Origin: Deltaproteobacteria bacterium
GTDB taxonomy: Bacteria; Myxococcota_A; UBA9160; SMWR01
Reading direction: 5' to 3'
DNA: 52,168 nt
NCBI GenBank assembly: GCA_002729515.1
Contig: PBYF01000120.1
Coordinates: 1-52,168 of the forward strand
Position numbers and translations under genes: made by a program. The notes under the pieces were generated by a model that saw nothing but the letters and a program-made list of their open reading frames with translations, was not told the DNA's origin and did no database searches. This document shows positions 35,202 through 43,972 of the stretch, piece by piece (position 1 is the first letter of the stretch; every line of letters begins with the position of its first letter).

Positions 35202-37281
35202 CCCCCCGGAAAGCCTCCAGCAGCGGGGAGGGCGTCCCGACGCAGCTGACCCAGAGCTGATGGACCGCACGCGTCGCTGCGACATTGAGCCTCCGACGCG
35301 AGAGCGGTGAATCCGGGAACTGCCCTGCACTCGCATCGACCACGATCACGTAGTCGAACTCGAGCCCCTTGACCTGTTCGATCTCGGTAATCTCGATGCC
35401 CGGTATGAAGCCGAACTCCTGGTTCTCGACACGACGCAGCCGCGGCACGTCACCGTCCGTTAGCCCCTCGAAATATTCATCACTCACCTCGGGTGAGGGC
35501 GTGAGGAGTGCGACCGAGGCCATCGGCTCCTGGTCGGAGAGGCGGCGCAGCGCGTCGGAGAGGAAGCTCACGCAGGCCCCGAGTTCGGTGAAACGAAAAA
35601 ACTCGACCGGAGGGCCGCTGCGCGTTGCCTGCGTCGGCAGCTCCGGATCGCGCAGATCGCCGAGAACTCGGGCCGAGAAATCCATGATCTCCTGAGACGA
35701 GCGATAGCTCACCCGCAGCGTCTCTACTTCGCCACCGGGAACGCCGAGTTCCCGGAGGAACCCTGACCAGGAGGTAAACCCGCTTCCGGGCACGATGTGT
35801 TGCTGCGCATCTCCGGACAGCGTCAGGCTGCGACTTTCATCCAGGGTGTCGAGCAGCACCTGCACCTCCAAGGGAGCAAAATCCTGCACCTCATCGACGA
35901 CGACGTGCCGGTGACGCAGCACACGCTTCCCCGCCCGGAGCGGGCCGACCCGAAGCTGCCAGGCTCGCAGCAGTAGAGCATCGTCTTCCGGTTCGAGCGC
36001 CGCGTCGGTCTCCGAGTCACCCAGCTGCCAGGCGAAGAGTTCGTCGAGTCGCTGCCGGTTCCAAGCGACGAAGCTCGCGATTGCATCCCGGCTGATGTCC
36101 CCCGCGCCACGCTCCTCGAATACTCGCTCCAGCAGCTCCGTCTGCACCAGAACGCTTGCCCAGTCGTCCACGGCCTGCTCCGCCGTTGCGGGCCCCTCCA
36201 CCCTCGCGACCTGCTCCGCGAGTGCAACCGACAACGCCGGGGCAAGCTTGAGACGCTGCACCACGGACGGCGCGTCGTGGCGCTGCGACTTCGGAAGGGC
36301 CGGGAAGTGACGCAGGCGCTGCTGATGCGCCCACTCGTGCCAAGTGCGAATCGCGACTGCACCGACGCCGAGCGCGGGCAACACATGACTCACGTAGTTC
36401 CGCAGGCCCGGGGAGAAGACGACGAAGAGCGTGCGTTTCGAGTCTATTTCGGGGTCGTCGTAGGCCAGGTAGGCGATACGATGCAACGCCACGGTCGTCT
36501 TGCCGGAGCCCGCCGCGCCGCGGATCGTCAGGAATCCCGGTTTCGGACGGGTGATGAGGGAAAACTGCTCCGGATCGATGAGGCCCGTGATCTCGGGAAG
36601 GCGCTTGTCCGCTCGACGGCGCCCACCCGCACCGTCGAGGCCAAGTTCGGCAGAATCGCCCGCCTTCGGCCGATGGGCGCGCAGTGCCGAACCCTCGCCG
36701 CCGGCCAGCCGCGCCGTCTCCCGCTCGATGCGCTTCCAGCCACTCGAGGCCTCGGGCGCCATTGTGAAGGTGCCTTCCGGCGCATCGATGCGCTCGAGCA
36801 GAGTTTCCCGAATCGTCACGGTGCGCCGCGACACCACCTCGCCGACGCGAACCCTACCGGCGATTTCCTCCTCGTACTCCTCTCCCTGGGCGTAGCGATA
36901 GAATAGCCGCGACACAGGAGCGTTTCGCCAGTCGACGATCCTCACCCCGCGACGGATGCACGTCGCACGCCCGAGGCACAGGTCCCGGATCTGCCCGTTC
37001 TCGCGCAGCTGCAGGTGCCCGAAATACGGCGAGCGCGTGTCGACCTTCGGAGCGGAGCGACTCGTGCGAAGCTGCTCGAGCAGCGAGTTCTGGCGGTGCC
37101 ACTGCTCGTTGAGGGAGACCGCGTCCTTCGATTCCTGGCGGCTGATGAGCAGTTCCCGCAGCCGCCGCAACTCCTCGATGATGGGAGCCTCGGACGGCGG
37201 TGGTGCCTCCGGGCTCTCGGCCAGGATCCGGTTGACCCGACCGAGCAGGTCCAGCTCTTCGGAGACGATCGAATGCGTCAC
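35191..37281 (-). CDS. HelD/UvrD-like superfamily 1 helicase
   Basis: A 696-residue SF1 ATPase. The N-terminal coiled-coil (about 5-75) precedes VDWRNAPVSRLFYRYAQGEE, typical of HelD-like proteins. Walker A is GAAGSGKTT (255-263), Walker B VVVDEVQDF, then SGDAQQHIVPG, LRVSYRSS and the late EQVKGLEFDYVIVVDAS and LNVAATRA motifs. HelD recycles stalled RNA polymerase; a DNA-helicase role is also possible. The GTG start follows GCGGAGC by about ten bases. Both neighbours are unrelated by function, so this is probably a housekeeping insertion in the cluster. Confidence 0.85.
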   Translation of the reverse strand: MTHSIVSEELDLLGRVNRILAESPEAPPPSEAPIIEELRRLRELLISRQESKDAVSLNEQWHRQNSLLEQLRTSRSAPKVDTRSPYFGHLQLRENGQIRDLCLGRATCIRRGVRIVDWRNAPVSRLFYRYAQGEEYEEEIAGRVRVGEVVSRRTVTIRETLLERIDAPEGTFTMAPEASSGWKRIERETARLAGGEGSALRAHRPKAGDSAELGLDGAGGRRRADKRLPEITGLIDPEQFSLITRPKPGFLTIRGAAGSGKTTVALHRIAYLAYDDPEIDSKRTLFVVFSPGLRNYVSHVLPALGVGAVAIRTWHEWAHQQRLRHFPALPKSQRHDAPSVVQRLKLAPALSVALAEQVARVEGPATAEQAVDDWASVLVQTELLERVFEERGAGDISRDAIASFVAWNRQRLDELFAWQLGDSETDAALEPEDDALLLRAWQLRVGPLRAGKRVLRHRHVVVDEVQDFAPLEVQVLLDTLDESRSLTLSGDAQQHIVPGSGFTSWSGFLRELGVPGGEVETLRVSYRSSQEIMDFSARVLGDLRDPELPTQATRSGPPVEFFRFTELGACVSFLSDALRRLSDQEPMASVALLTPSPEVSDEYFEGLTDGDVPRLRRVENQEFGFIPGIEITEIEQVKGLEFDYVIVVDASAGQFPDSPLSRRRLNVAATRAVHQLWVSCVGTPSPLLEAFRGASE

Positions 37282-37702
37282 CGCGCGGGCTCCGCCACGC
37301 TCCGGCTTCGCTCCAGAACCCCCGCAACAATGATCCGCAAGGCGCCCCCAGCCGACGACGAAAATGTGACCCGGTAGGGTAACCCGTCTCGGTCAACTGG
37401 GACTGGGGAAACACGCACCGCAAAATCGAACGGTGTTCCATTGTCAGAAATACAGCGCTCGCCCCCGGGTCTAGAGTGCCGTCTCGTGCCTCGCCTCGGA
37501 GTGCGTTCCCTCTCACCGAGGGCGAGCGCCTTGCCGCGGGCCGTCAGAGGGAAACGACCCACTCACAGCTCTCGCCCCGCACCCCGCACAGCCTGCTCCG
37601 TGAACCCAGCGCTCGCGATCTGCGGCCCGAATGGCTCCGACGTAACCTCCCGGGCTGTCTCCGATGATGATGCAGTCGAGCGACTCAGAGACGCTCGTCT
37701 CC
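37282..37702. other. Non-coding gap of 421 bp between helicase and STT3-like genes
   Basis: No frame has the codon pattern of a full gene. The only recognisable item is a minus-strand fragment at 37612-37692 like the start of dihydrolipoamide dehydrogenase. The rest probably holds the helicase promoter region, which I cannot resolve. Confidence 0.5.
37612..37692 (-). pseudogene. Relic of a dihydrolipoamide dehydrogenase N-terminus
   Basis: The minus strand reads VSESLDCIIIGDSPGGYV then GAIRAADRER. This is the form of the FAD-binding start of lipoamide dehydrogenases (…DVIVIGxGPGGYVAAIRAAQLG). The second Gly of GxGxxG is Asp, and similarity ends after about 27 residues, where the text turns to Cys/Gly/Arg-rich sequence. 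No other piece of the gene follows. It looks like a remnant left by a deletion or rearrangement; a chance match is possible. Confidence 0.4.
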
Positions 37703-39856
37703 CTACTGGAAGCAGAAGTGCGGCCCTCGGACGACCTTGCCATCGAGAACCTTCCACTCTTCGACTTTCACCCTGCGACGCTCACCATCACACTCGAGAA
37801 CCCAGTCCGATACCGGCTCGACGAAGCGGCGGAACGAGCCGCCCTGGGTCGAATAGGGCACAAAGATCTCGTAGTAGCCATGCTCGCGATTCGACTGAGC
37901 ACTAGTGCGCCAGGTGAACTCACGTCCCGTGTTGGTCCGAAGCTTCAGACTCGCGCTCACCAGCCGGCCGGGCATCGTGACTCCCGCAATCCGCGCGGCC
38001 GCAACGCGCTCGTAGACCCGGAGCCCGCCCGGATCCGACGGGTCTCCCAACTCGTAGACCAGACGGAACTGTCTCGCGGCCGGGGGCTCACCCAGCTGCG
38101 GGTCCTGGGTCTCGGAGCCGTCGAACTCCAGGAGCGATCGACCGAGCGAAACCGGTGAGGCCGGGGTCAATACGGCGTGGATGCCCACCGGCATCACCGC
38201 GTAGCGGACATTCCACAGCGATGCGAGATTCGCACCGATTCCCGGCGACGCCAGAAAAAACTTGCGGGAACGCGCCACACGCATCGGCTTGCTCAGCGAA
38301 TCCACAGCCGTCGCTCGCAACGACGCGAATGTCAGGAAATCACCGAGTTCCCAGGGTGCGAGTATGCCGTACGGGGGCTCGCTGCCGCTGTCGAACCATC
38401 CCTTGGTCGGTGGCGTGAATTCCCGCAGCCAATTTGCCACCGCCCGCACCCGGCTCTCGGGCACATCGATGCCATAGACGGTGGTCGCCGGCCGTGTGCC
38501 CACGAACTCCGAGCGAACCAGGGCCGGCGCCGCGAGGAGCACGGACGTACCGACCACCAGAACCCCGCCCCTGGCCCCGGAAAGCCGCGGCGAAGCCAGC
38601 ACCACGGCCGCCGCCACCGCGTATCCCACCACGAGCGCCACCGCGACGCTGCCAAGCGAGTGACCCCCGGGCACCACAAACGCTACGCCGAGAAACACCG
38701 CACCTGCGCCGAGCGCCAGGAGCGTGGATGCCGACCCGCACCGGGCGCGCCAGGCGAGCAGCGGCAACGCGAAGGGCACCGCCCAGCCGAAGAGCGTCAG
38801 ATCGCCGAGCAGTGAACCCGCCGTGAACGGGGGCTCCACACGACCCGCCGCGAGCGAGGCCGGGCCAAAGAACGCCCGCCAGGGAGTGACTCCTCCATCG
38901 AGCACCAGAGGCGCCAGAATGCCGCCCGCTGCCATCCCGAGAGCGGCGAGCACGAGCATCGCTACCACGCGCAGCGACAGCGACGCGCCCATCGGGCTGC
39001 GCCGTGCCGCGACCCAGGCCAGCGCAATCGCGGCCGGAACCGCGAAGAGCGCGAGGTGCGTGCGCGACGGATAGGGCACCGTAAATGGAGCTGCCTCGGG
39101 AGTGGCACGCAACACGGCGGCGGGCAAGACAACGAGCAGGGCGACACACTGCAGTGCGACCAAGCGCTGCGCCGCCCCGTCGGCCCCTGCCACAGGCCGC
39201 GTCGCGAGCAGGATCAACAATCCGACCTGAACCACCGCTGCGACGAGCACCCCGCCGACCGAGAGCAGCACCCCAAAACCCAGAAGCAATCCGGTGACGA
39301 GGGCAGCACCCCAAGCGCGCAGCTCGCTCTCGACCAGGCGCAGCGCAGCGGCTAGGACCAGTACCGCGACGAGTCCTCCGGCACAGCGCTGGCTCAGCGC
39401 CCCGACGCGTGTCACCTCGACATGCGCCGGCAGAATCGCGAGGAGCCCAGCGGCAACCAGCGCCGCCACCACTCCCAAGCGTCGCTGGAGCAATGCGTAG
39501 AGACACGCCACCGTGAGAGCACCGATCACCGGAGGTACCCACAGGGCGAACCGCTTCATTTCCGGACCAACATTCTCCACGACGGGCAGCGCGAACCAGG
39601 CAACTAGCGCATCGAAGAGCGGCGGCCACGCGGCGCTCGCACCGCGGGGGAACTGCACGAAGGGGTCGAATCCCAGCAGATGGGGGAATCGCGCGGCGTC
39701 GTAGACGATGCGCCGCAGGTGGTACCAAGCGTCACCGACAGTGGGCGCCAGCTCATCGCCCGCAAATACCGTCTCGTGACCTGCCGCGCGCAGGGCGAAG
39801 GCCAAGGCCGCCAGACCGAGCGGTAAAATCCAGTGCAGCCCCTTGGCAATCCTCAT
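37703..39856 (-). CDS. STT3/PglB-like oligosaccharyltransferase family membrane protein
   Basis: A 717-residue protein with about 12 membrane helices (to about residue 445) and a periplasmic C-terminal domain. The first loop has VGDAWYHLRRI (D42), typical of STT3-family catalytic loops, and an acidic residue in RVEPPF (E341) resembles the EL5 motif. The acceptor-binding WWDYG is replaced by PYGILAPWELGDF (501-507), so target specificity would differ from N-glycosylation. It may transfer a lipid-linked glycan to protein or another acceptor. It follows the SPFH gene on the same strand after 245 bp. Confidence 0.78.
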   Translation of the reverse strand: MRIAKGLHWILPLGLAALAFALRAAGHETVFAGDELAPTVGDAWYHLRRIVYDAARFPHLLGFDPFVQFPRGASAAWPPLFDALVAWFALPVVENVGPEMKRFALWVPPVIGALTVACLYALLQRRLGVVAALVAAGLLAILPAHVEVTRVGALSQRCAGGLVAVLVLAAALRLVESELRAWGAALVTGLLLGFGVLLSVGGVLVAAVVQVGLLILLATRPVAGADGAAQRLVALQCVALLVVLPAAVLRATPEAAPFTVPYPSRTHLALFAVPAAIALAWVAARRSPMGASLSLRVVAMLVLAALGMAAGGILAPLVLDGGVTPWRAFFGPASLAAGRVEPPFTAGSLLGDLTLFGWAVPFALPLLAWRARCGSASTLLALGAGAVFLGVAFVVPGGHSLGSVAVALVVGYAVAAAVVLASPRLSGARGGVLVVGTSVLLAAPALVRSEFVGTRPATTVYGIDVPESRVRAVANWLREFTPPTKGWFDSGSEPPYGILAPWELGDFLTFASLRATAVDSLSKPMRVARSRKFFLASPGIGANLASLWNVRYAVMPVGIHAVLTPASPVSLGRSLLEFDGSETQDPQLGEPPAARQFRLVYELGDPSDPGGLRVYERVAAARIAGVTMPGRLVSASLKLRTNTGREFTWRTSAQSNREHGYYEIFVPYSTQGGSFRRFVEPVSDWVLECDGERRRVKVEEWKVLDGKVVRGPHFCFQ

Positions 39857-40045
39857 TTGGATGAGAAACCTACCTCAAATCGCGGGGACGTATGTGCCGC
39901 GCTGCGGTTCCCGTTCGTCCGGGCGAGCGACAAGGCTTCGCCTTCGGCTCTTGCACAGAGACGGGCTTGCTCTTTGCGCGGGTGTTCCGGTTTTTCTGAT
40001 CCAGTGCCCTCGTCCAATCGAACCGAATGCGCTGGGGGCGTCCCC

Positions 40046-40063
40046 GCACGGCTTGGCCCGTGC
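40046..40063 (-). terminator. Hairpin downstream of the SPFH gene
   Basis: GCACGG and CCGTGC pair around a six-base loop about 40 bases past the SPFH stop. The rest of 39857-40101 shows nothing else clear. No U-tract. Confidence 0.3.
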
Positions 40064-40101
40064 TCAGCCCTCCACACGCCGCGGCTGGCACGGGCCCGGG
40101 G

Positions 40102-40875
40102 TCACTCGATCTTGCGGAAGATCGGAAGGTTCGCCTCCGTCGCCACGTAGATCACATTCGGGTTCTCGTTGAGCGTCTTGATCCAGAGGTACTGGAGGTA
40201 GCTGCCCGAGAGGGTCGACCGGACGATCTCCTGGGCGCGCGCCGCGCCCTCGGCCCGCGCCACCTCGATCTCCGCATCCTTGCGGGCCTGCTGCAACTCG
40301 AACTGCTTCTGCTGCACTCGCTGCTCGGCGGTGAGCTTCAGCTCGATGCTCTCACGGAATTTTTCCGGGAGCCGGACGTCCCGCAAGAGCACATCGACGA
40401 CTTCGATGCCACGGGGCGCCAGATTCTGGCGGAGGAACTCGCGAATCTTCGATGCGATCTCCTTTCGCCCGGCTTCGGAGTAGATGTTCTTGACCGGGTA
40501 TCCCGCCACCACGTCGCGCACCGCATTGCGGAGATAAGGCACCACGAGCAGCTCGATGTAGTTTCGCCCCACGGTCTTTCGGATAATCGGCGCCTTGTCG
40601 GGAAGCACCCGGAAGAGCAACGAGGTCTCGAGCCCCACGATCAGTCCCTCGGAGGACGGAACTTTGGCCGACTCCTTGATCTCCTGAAGCTTCGTATTCC
40701 AGCGGGTCACCGTGCGCACCACGGGAACCTGGAAGACAATGCCCTGCGCCACCGGCTCGTCGGAGATGCTTCCGAAGCTCTTCTGGACCCCCACCTCGCC
40801 ATCTTCGACCACCACGCATCCCGTGAGTCCCCAGCCAAGCATCGCCACAGCCAGAACCAACACTCGAAATCTCAT
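40102..40875 (-). CDS. SPFH/prohibitin-family lipoprotein
   Basis: A 257-residue protein with a lipoprotein signal (AMLGWGLTGC, Cys 20) followed directly by an SPFH domain (EDGEVGVQKSFGSISDEPVA to about 190) and a helical C-terminus of Glu/Arg/Ala repeats (RVQQKQFELQQARKDAEIEV). SPFH proteins form large membrane-associated rings. A lipid anchor would place this one in the periplasm, whereas bacterial HflK/C are transmembrane. The ATG at 40875 lies nine bases after GAGGAGGG; upstream in-frame codons belong to the GT39-like gene frame. Confidence 0.85.
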   Translation of the reverse strand: MRFRVLVLAVAMLGWGLTGCVVVEDGEVGVQKSFGSISDEPVAQGIVFQVPVVRTVTRWNTKLQEIKESAKVPSSEGLIVGLETSLLFRVLPDKAPIIRKTVGRNYIELLVVPYLRNAVRDVVAGYPVKNIYSEAGRKEIASKIREFLRQNLAPRGIEVVDVLLRDVRLPEKFRESIELKLTAEQRVQQKQFELQQARKDAEIEVARAEGAARAQEIVRSTLSGSYLQYLWIKTLNENPNVIYVATEANLPIFRKIE

Positions 40876-40900
40876 AGGACATTCCCTCCTCGTTCGGGTT

Positions 40901-42529
40901 TCACGGCGCGGCTTCGCGCCGGTAGACAGCAACCCAGGGCAACTCCGCCAGGCGCCCGCGTTCTGCATCGAGCCAGCGCAGCGCGGCGTGCCCATGGGAA
41001 AAGACATAGCCCTCTCCGCGCTCGTCCGCGTGGGCCACGAACTCCATCGCGTAATCGCGAGCAAGCATGCGATCAGTTTCCTCGAAGATCCATCGGTCCG
41101 TGCGCTCAGAGATCAGCAGCGAGGTCGAAATGTGCACCCAAACCACATAGCGCGGGCGCGCGCGCGTCACTTCGGCCAGCGCCTCTCGCTGTCGCTCGAG
41201 CGCTTCCGGATAACCGCCGGTAAGCGGATAGAAGAAGATATAGCGGGTCGCGCTCGGTCGCTCGGCATAGAAGAGGATCTCCGGCTCCGAGCCCACGACG
41301 AAGACCGCCTCCCCGGGGGCACTCGTGCGCGCGATGTGGCGGGCGATGGCCACCGCTTCGGGGAACGGGTTGAGGCCCCAGAGCTCCCTCGCCGCCGCTT
41401 CCGGAGTCTCAGCGGCAAGCACGGCGCGGTTGGCCACCATCGGCGCCCCGACTACGGCGACCGCCAGGACCGCGCCAACCCATGCCGCGGCCCGGCCCCC
41501 CGCCGCTCCGGCCCCGCGCACCGCAGCGGCCAGACCCACGCCGGCCGCTGCCGCCAGAGCCGGCAGTGCCTGGAGGAAATAGTGGGGCCGGAACTGGAGG
41601 CCGACGGCGAGGCCGAGCAGGCTGGCGGCGAGCCAGCCGGCGAGAATCGCACGCTCGCGGCCCCCGGCGGCAATCGGCCACAGCAAGCCTCCCGCGGCCA
41701 GGACCCAGGCGGGAGAGAGGCTGGGCGCCTGCTCGCCCAGCGCGTAGCGCAGATTGTCGAAGCCCTCGGCCCACGAGCGGCGCCCCACGTATTCGAGGTT
41801 GTGCCACCAGACCGCATCCGCAAACTCGTCGAAGGCGCCGACAGCGGCGAATGCACCGACCACGGGGACGGCCACCGCCAGCGCGCCGGCGGCGAGGGCG
41901 GCGATGCGCAGCGGGATCCGCCGCCGACCGTAGGCATCGGGCAACAGGCACGCGAGCACTGCGACGAAAGCGGCGTTCGTCAGCGCCACTTGCTTGAAGG
42001 CCACCGCGACCGCGCTGGCGGCACCGGCCCCAGCCCAGCCCCCGGCGCCCGAGGAGCGCGTTCCCAGCTCGCCCCGACGCAAACACAGCCACAGCGCCAG
42101 CACACAGGGAAGCAGCAAAAACGCCTCGGTATTGGCCGCAACCCCGCCGAGCCGCGGGTCCGCGCCGAGGGCGCAGAAAACCAGCACCGCCCCGGCGGCT
42201 GCGAGTGCCCCCGCCAAGCCCCGGACGAGTCCGTAAAGGGCCAACGCCGTCACTGCACTCCACAGGTGGAGAAAGATCCGGATCGCCTCCGGACTGCGAC
42301 CGAAAAGTGCAAAGGCCAGGCGATAGGCAACGAAGGTCGCGGGGGGTTTCTGATTGAAGGCGTCCCGGTAGGGCACGTCGCCCTGCTCCATGCGCCAGGC
42401 GATATAGGCGTACTCGCCCTCATCGCGCTGGAGAGGGAGCGAAACCAGTGGCGCGCGCAGGGCCACGAATGCACATGCGGCAAGCACCAGCCAGGCCAGC
42501 GCGATGCGCGCGAGCGTATGCTCCGTCAT
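40901..42529 (-). CDS. GT39/ArnT-like GT-C glycosyltransferase
   Basis: A 542-residue protein with about 11 membrane helices. The first periplasmic loop has LPLQRDEGEYAYIAW (D36, E37), the acidic pair of GT39/ArnT-type enzymes that use polyprenyl-phosphate sugars, and FNQKPPATF matches the next conserved segment. The soluble C-terminus (about 375-540) is periplasmic. It lies 25 bp before the SPFH gene on the same strand and its start is 36 bp from the divergent 42566 gene. Donor and acceptor are not predictable. Confidence 0.83.
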   Translation of the reverse strand: MTEHTLARIALAWLVLAACAFVALRAPLVSLPLQRDEGEYAYIAWRMEQGDVPYRDAFNQKPPATFVAYRLAFALFGRSPEAIRIFLHLWSAVTALALYGLVRGLAGALAAAGAVLVFCALGADPRLGGVAANTEAFLLLPCVLALWLCLRRGELGTRSSGAGGWAGAGAASAVAVAFKQVALTNAAFVAVLACLLPDAYGRRRIPLRIAALAAGALAVAVPVVGAFAAVGAFDEFADAVWWHNLEYVGRRSWAEGFDNLRYALGEQAPSLSPAWVLAAGGLLWPIAAGGRERAILAGWLAASLLGLAVGLQFRPHYFLQALPALAAAAGVGLAAAVRGAGAAGGRAAAWVGAVLAVAVVGAPMVANRAVLAAETPEAAARELWGLNPFPEAVAIARHIARTSAPGEAVFVVGSEPEILFYAERPSATRYIFFYPLTGGYPEALERQREALAEVTRARPRYVVWVHISTSLLISERTDRWIFEETDRMLARDYAMEFVAHADERGEGYVFSHGHAALRWLDAERGRLAELPWVAVYRREAAP

Positions 42530-42565
42530 CCGGTTCGTCCCACCGCCCGTGGTAACTTTCGTCGC

Positions 42566-43972
42566 ATGCTTGCGCGCCCGGGTCCGATACTAGCCCGCCT
42601 CCGGACCGCAGCCGCCGGCGTCGCAACGCTGGCGATCAGTTGCGGCCCGGGTATTCCCGACGTGCAGCTCGTCCTGCTCCTCAGCGTCGACACACTCCGT
42701 GCGGATCGACTCGGCGCCCACGGGTCCCTCCTCGGACTGACTCCACACCTCGACGCACTCGGGGCGGAGAGTATCGTCTTCGAGGCCGCCTACGCGCCAA
42801 CCGCCCAGACACTGCCCTCGGTCGCCGGGTTGCTGACCGGGCGTTACGCGCAGGAGTTCGGCGTCACCGGGAATCTGTCGCCCCTTCCCGCTGACGCGGG
42901 AACCATCGCACGGCGCTTGCGCGCCGCAGATTGGACGACGGCTGCAGTGGTCAGCAACTGGGTGCTCCGCCGGGAGATGGGCCTCGACGCCGGCTTCGAT
43001 CACTTCGACGACACGCTCCCGGAACTCGAGGCGGCCCGCCCCATGCCCGAGCGGCGGGGGCCCGACACCACCCGCGCAGCCATCGCGGCCCTCGACCTCT
43101 GTCTCCCGGAACGCCGAGGGCATTGTCTCCTCTGGGTCCACTACCAGGACCCGCACGGGCCCTACACCCCACCCGCCCCCCTGCGGGCGCAGCGCCTCGC
43201 GGTCGAGCGCCAGCGCCCGGACGCGCAGCGCGAGCTTCCCATACTCGGGCGCTCATTCGGCGGCGGAGGCATTCCGGACTACCAGGTCATCGACGGGCGC
43301 AAGGATGTCGCCTTCTACCGCGCCGGCTACGACGGTGAGGTGTCGCTACTCGACGCTGAGATCGGAAAGCTCCTCGACGCGATCCGCACGCGCGGCCTGT
43401 GGGAGCGGACCCTCGTCGCCTTCGTCGCCGACCACGGAGAGTCGCTCGGCGAAGACGACCTCTGGTTCGGTCACGGCGAGCGGCTGAGCGAGGCGCAGGT
43501 GCGGGTGCCCCTCTGGATCCGCGTGCCAGGAGCACCCCCCGGACGGCGCGCCGATGTGGCCTCGCTTCTCGACGTGGCGCCGACCCTCGAATCACTGCTG
43601 CTCGGAACGTCGCCGGCACGAGACAGCCCGGGGCGCGACCTGCTCGCGCCGGAAGCCGCGCAACAGTCGAGTACCGTCTATCTCGCAACGCTCCAGGGCT
43701 CCCGGGTCAGGCGTATCGGTGTGGTCGACGGCGACTTCAAGTACCTGGCCGAACTGCGGGATGGATCGTCCTGGGATGGAAGGCTCACCCCGCGAAACGC
43801 CGACGATACGGATCTCACCGCACCGGCACCCCACGTGGCCGGCCGCCTGCGCGCACGGCTCGAAGAACTCGCCAATCGGTACGACGTCTCGCCCGAACCT
43901 CGAGCCCAGCTCGATGCCGACGACCGCCGCCATCTACACGCCCTCGGCTACCTCGAGGGGGATTCGCCGTAG
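42566..43972 (+). CDS. Sulfatase/alkaline-phosphatase superfamily lipoprotein (copy 3)
   Basis: A 468-residue predicted lipoprotein (TLAISC, C26). VLLLSVDTLRADRLGAHG, LLWVHYQDPHGPYTPP, FVADHGESLGEDDLWFGHGERL and LHALGYLEGDSP show the same family as the 32652 gene, to which it aligns without large gaps. The nucleophile loop is QTLPSVAGLLTGRY with Thr82 in place of Cys. TAACTT lies ten bases before the ATG and no Shine-Dalgarno is seen, so the mRNA could be leaderless. Its last 25 bp overlap the converging 43948 gene. Confidence 0.85.
   Translation: MLARPGPILARLRTAAAGVATLAISCGPGIPDVQLVLLLSVDTLRADRLGAHGSLLGLTPHLDALGAESIVFEAAYAPTAQTLPSVAGLLTGRYAQEFGVTGNLSPLPADAGTIARRLRAADWTTAAVVSNWVLRREMGLDAGFDHFDDTLPELEAARPMPERRGPDTTRAAIAALDLCLPERRGHCLLWVHYQDPHGPYTPPAPLRAQRLAVERQRPDAQRELPILGRSFGGGGIPDYQVIDGRKDVAFYRAGYDGEVSLLDAEIGKLLDAIRTRGLWERTLVAFVADHGESLGEDDLWFGHGERLSEAQVRVPLWIRVPGAPPGRRADVASLLDVAPTLESLLLGTSPARDSPGRDLLAPEAAQQSSTVYLATLQGSRVRRIGVVDGDFKYLAELRDGSSWDGRLTPRNADDTDLTAPAPHVAGRLRARLEELANRYDVSPEPRAQLDADDRRHLHALGYLEGDSP

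Noticed and set aside
35191-37281. Phage-defence helicase
   Set aside because: Motifs fit HelD/UvrD-like housekeeping proteins and there are no defence-type neighbours such as nucleases or restriction genes.
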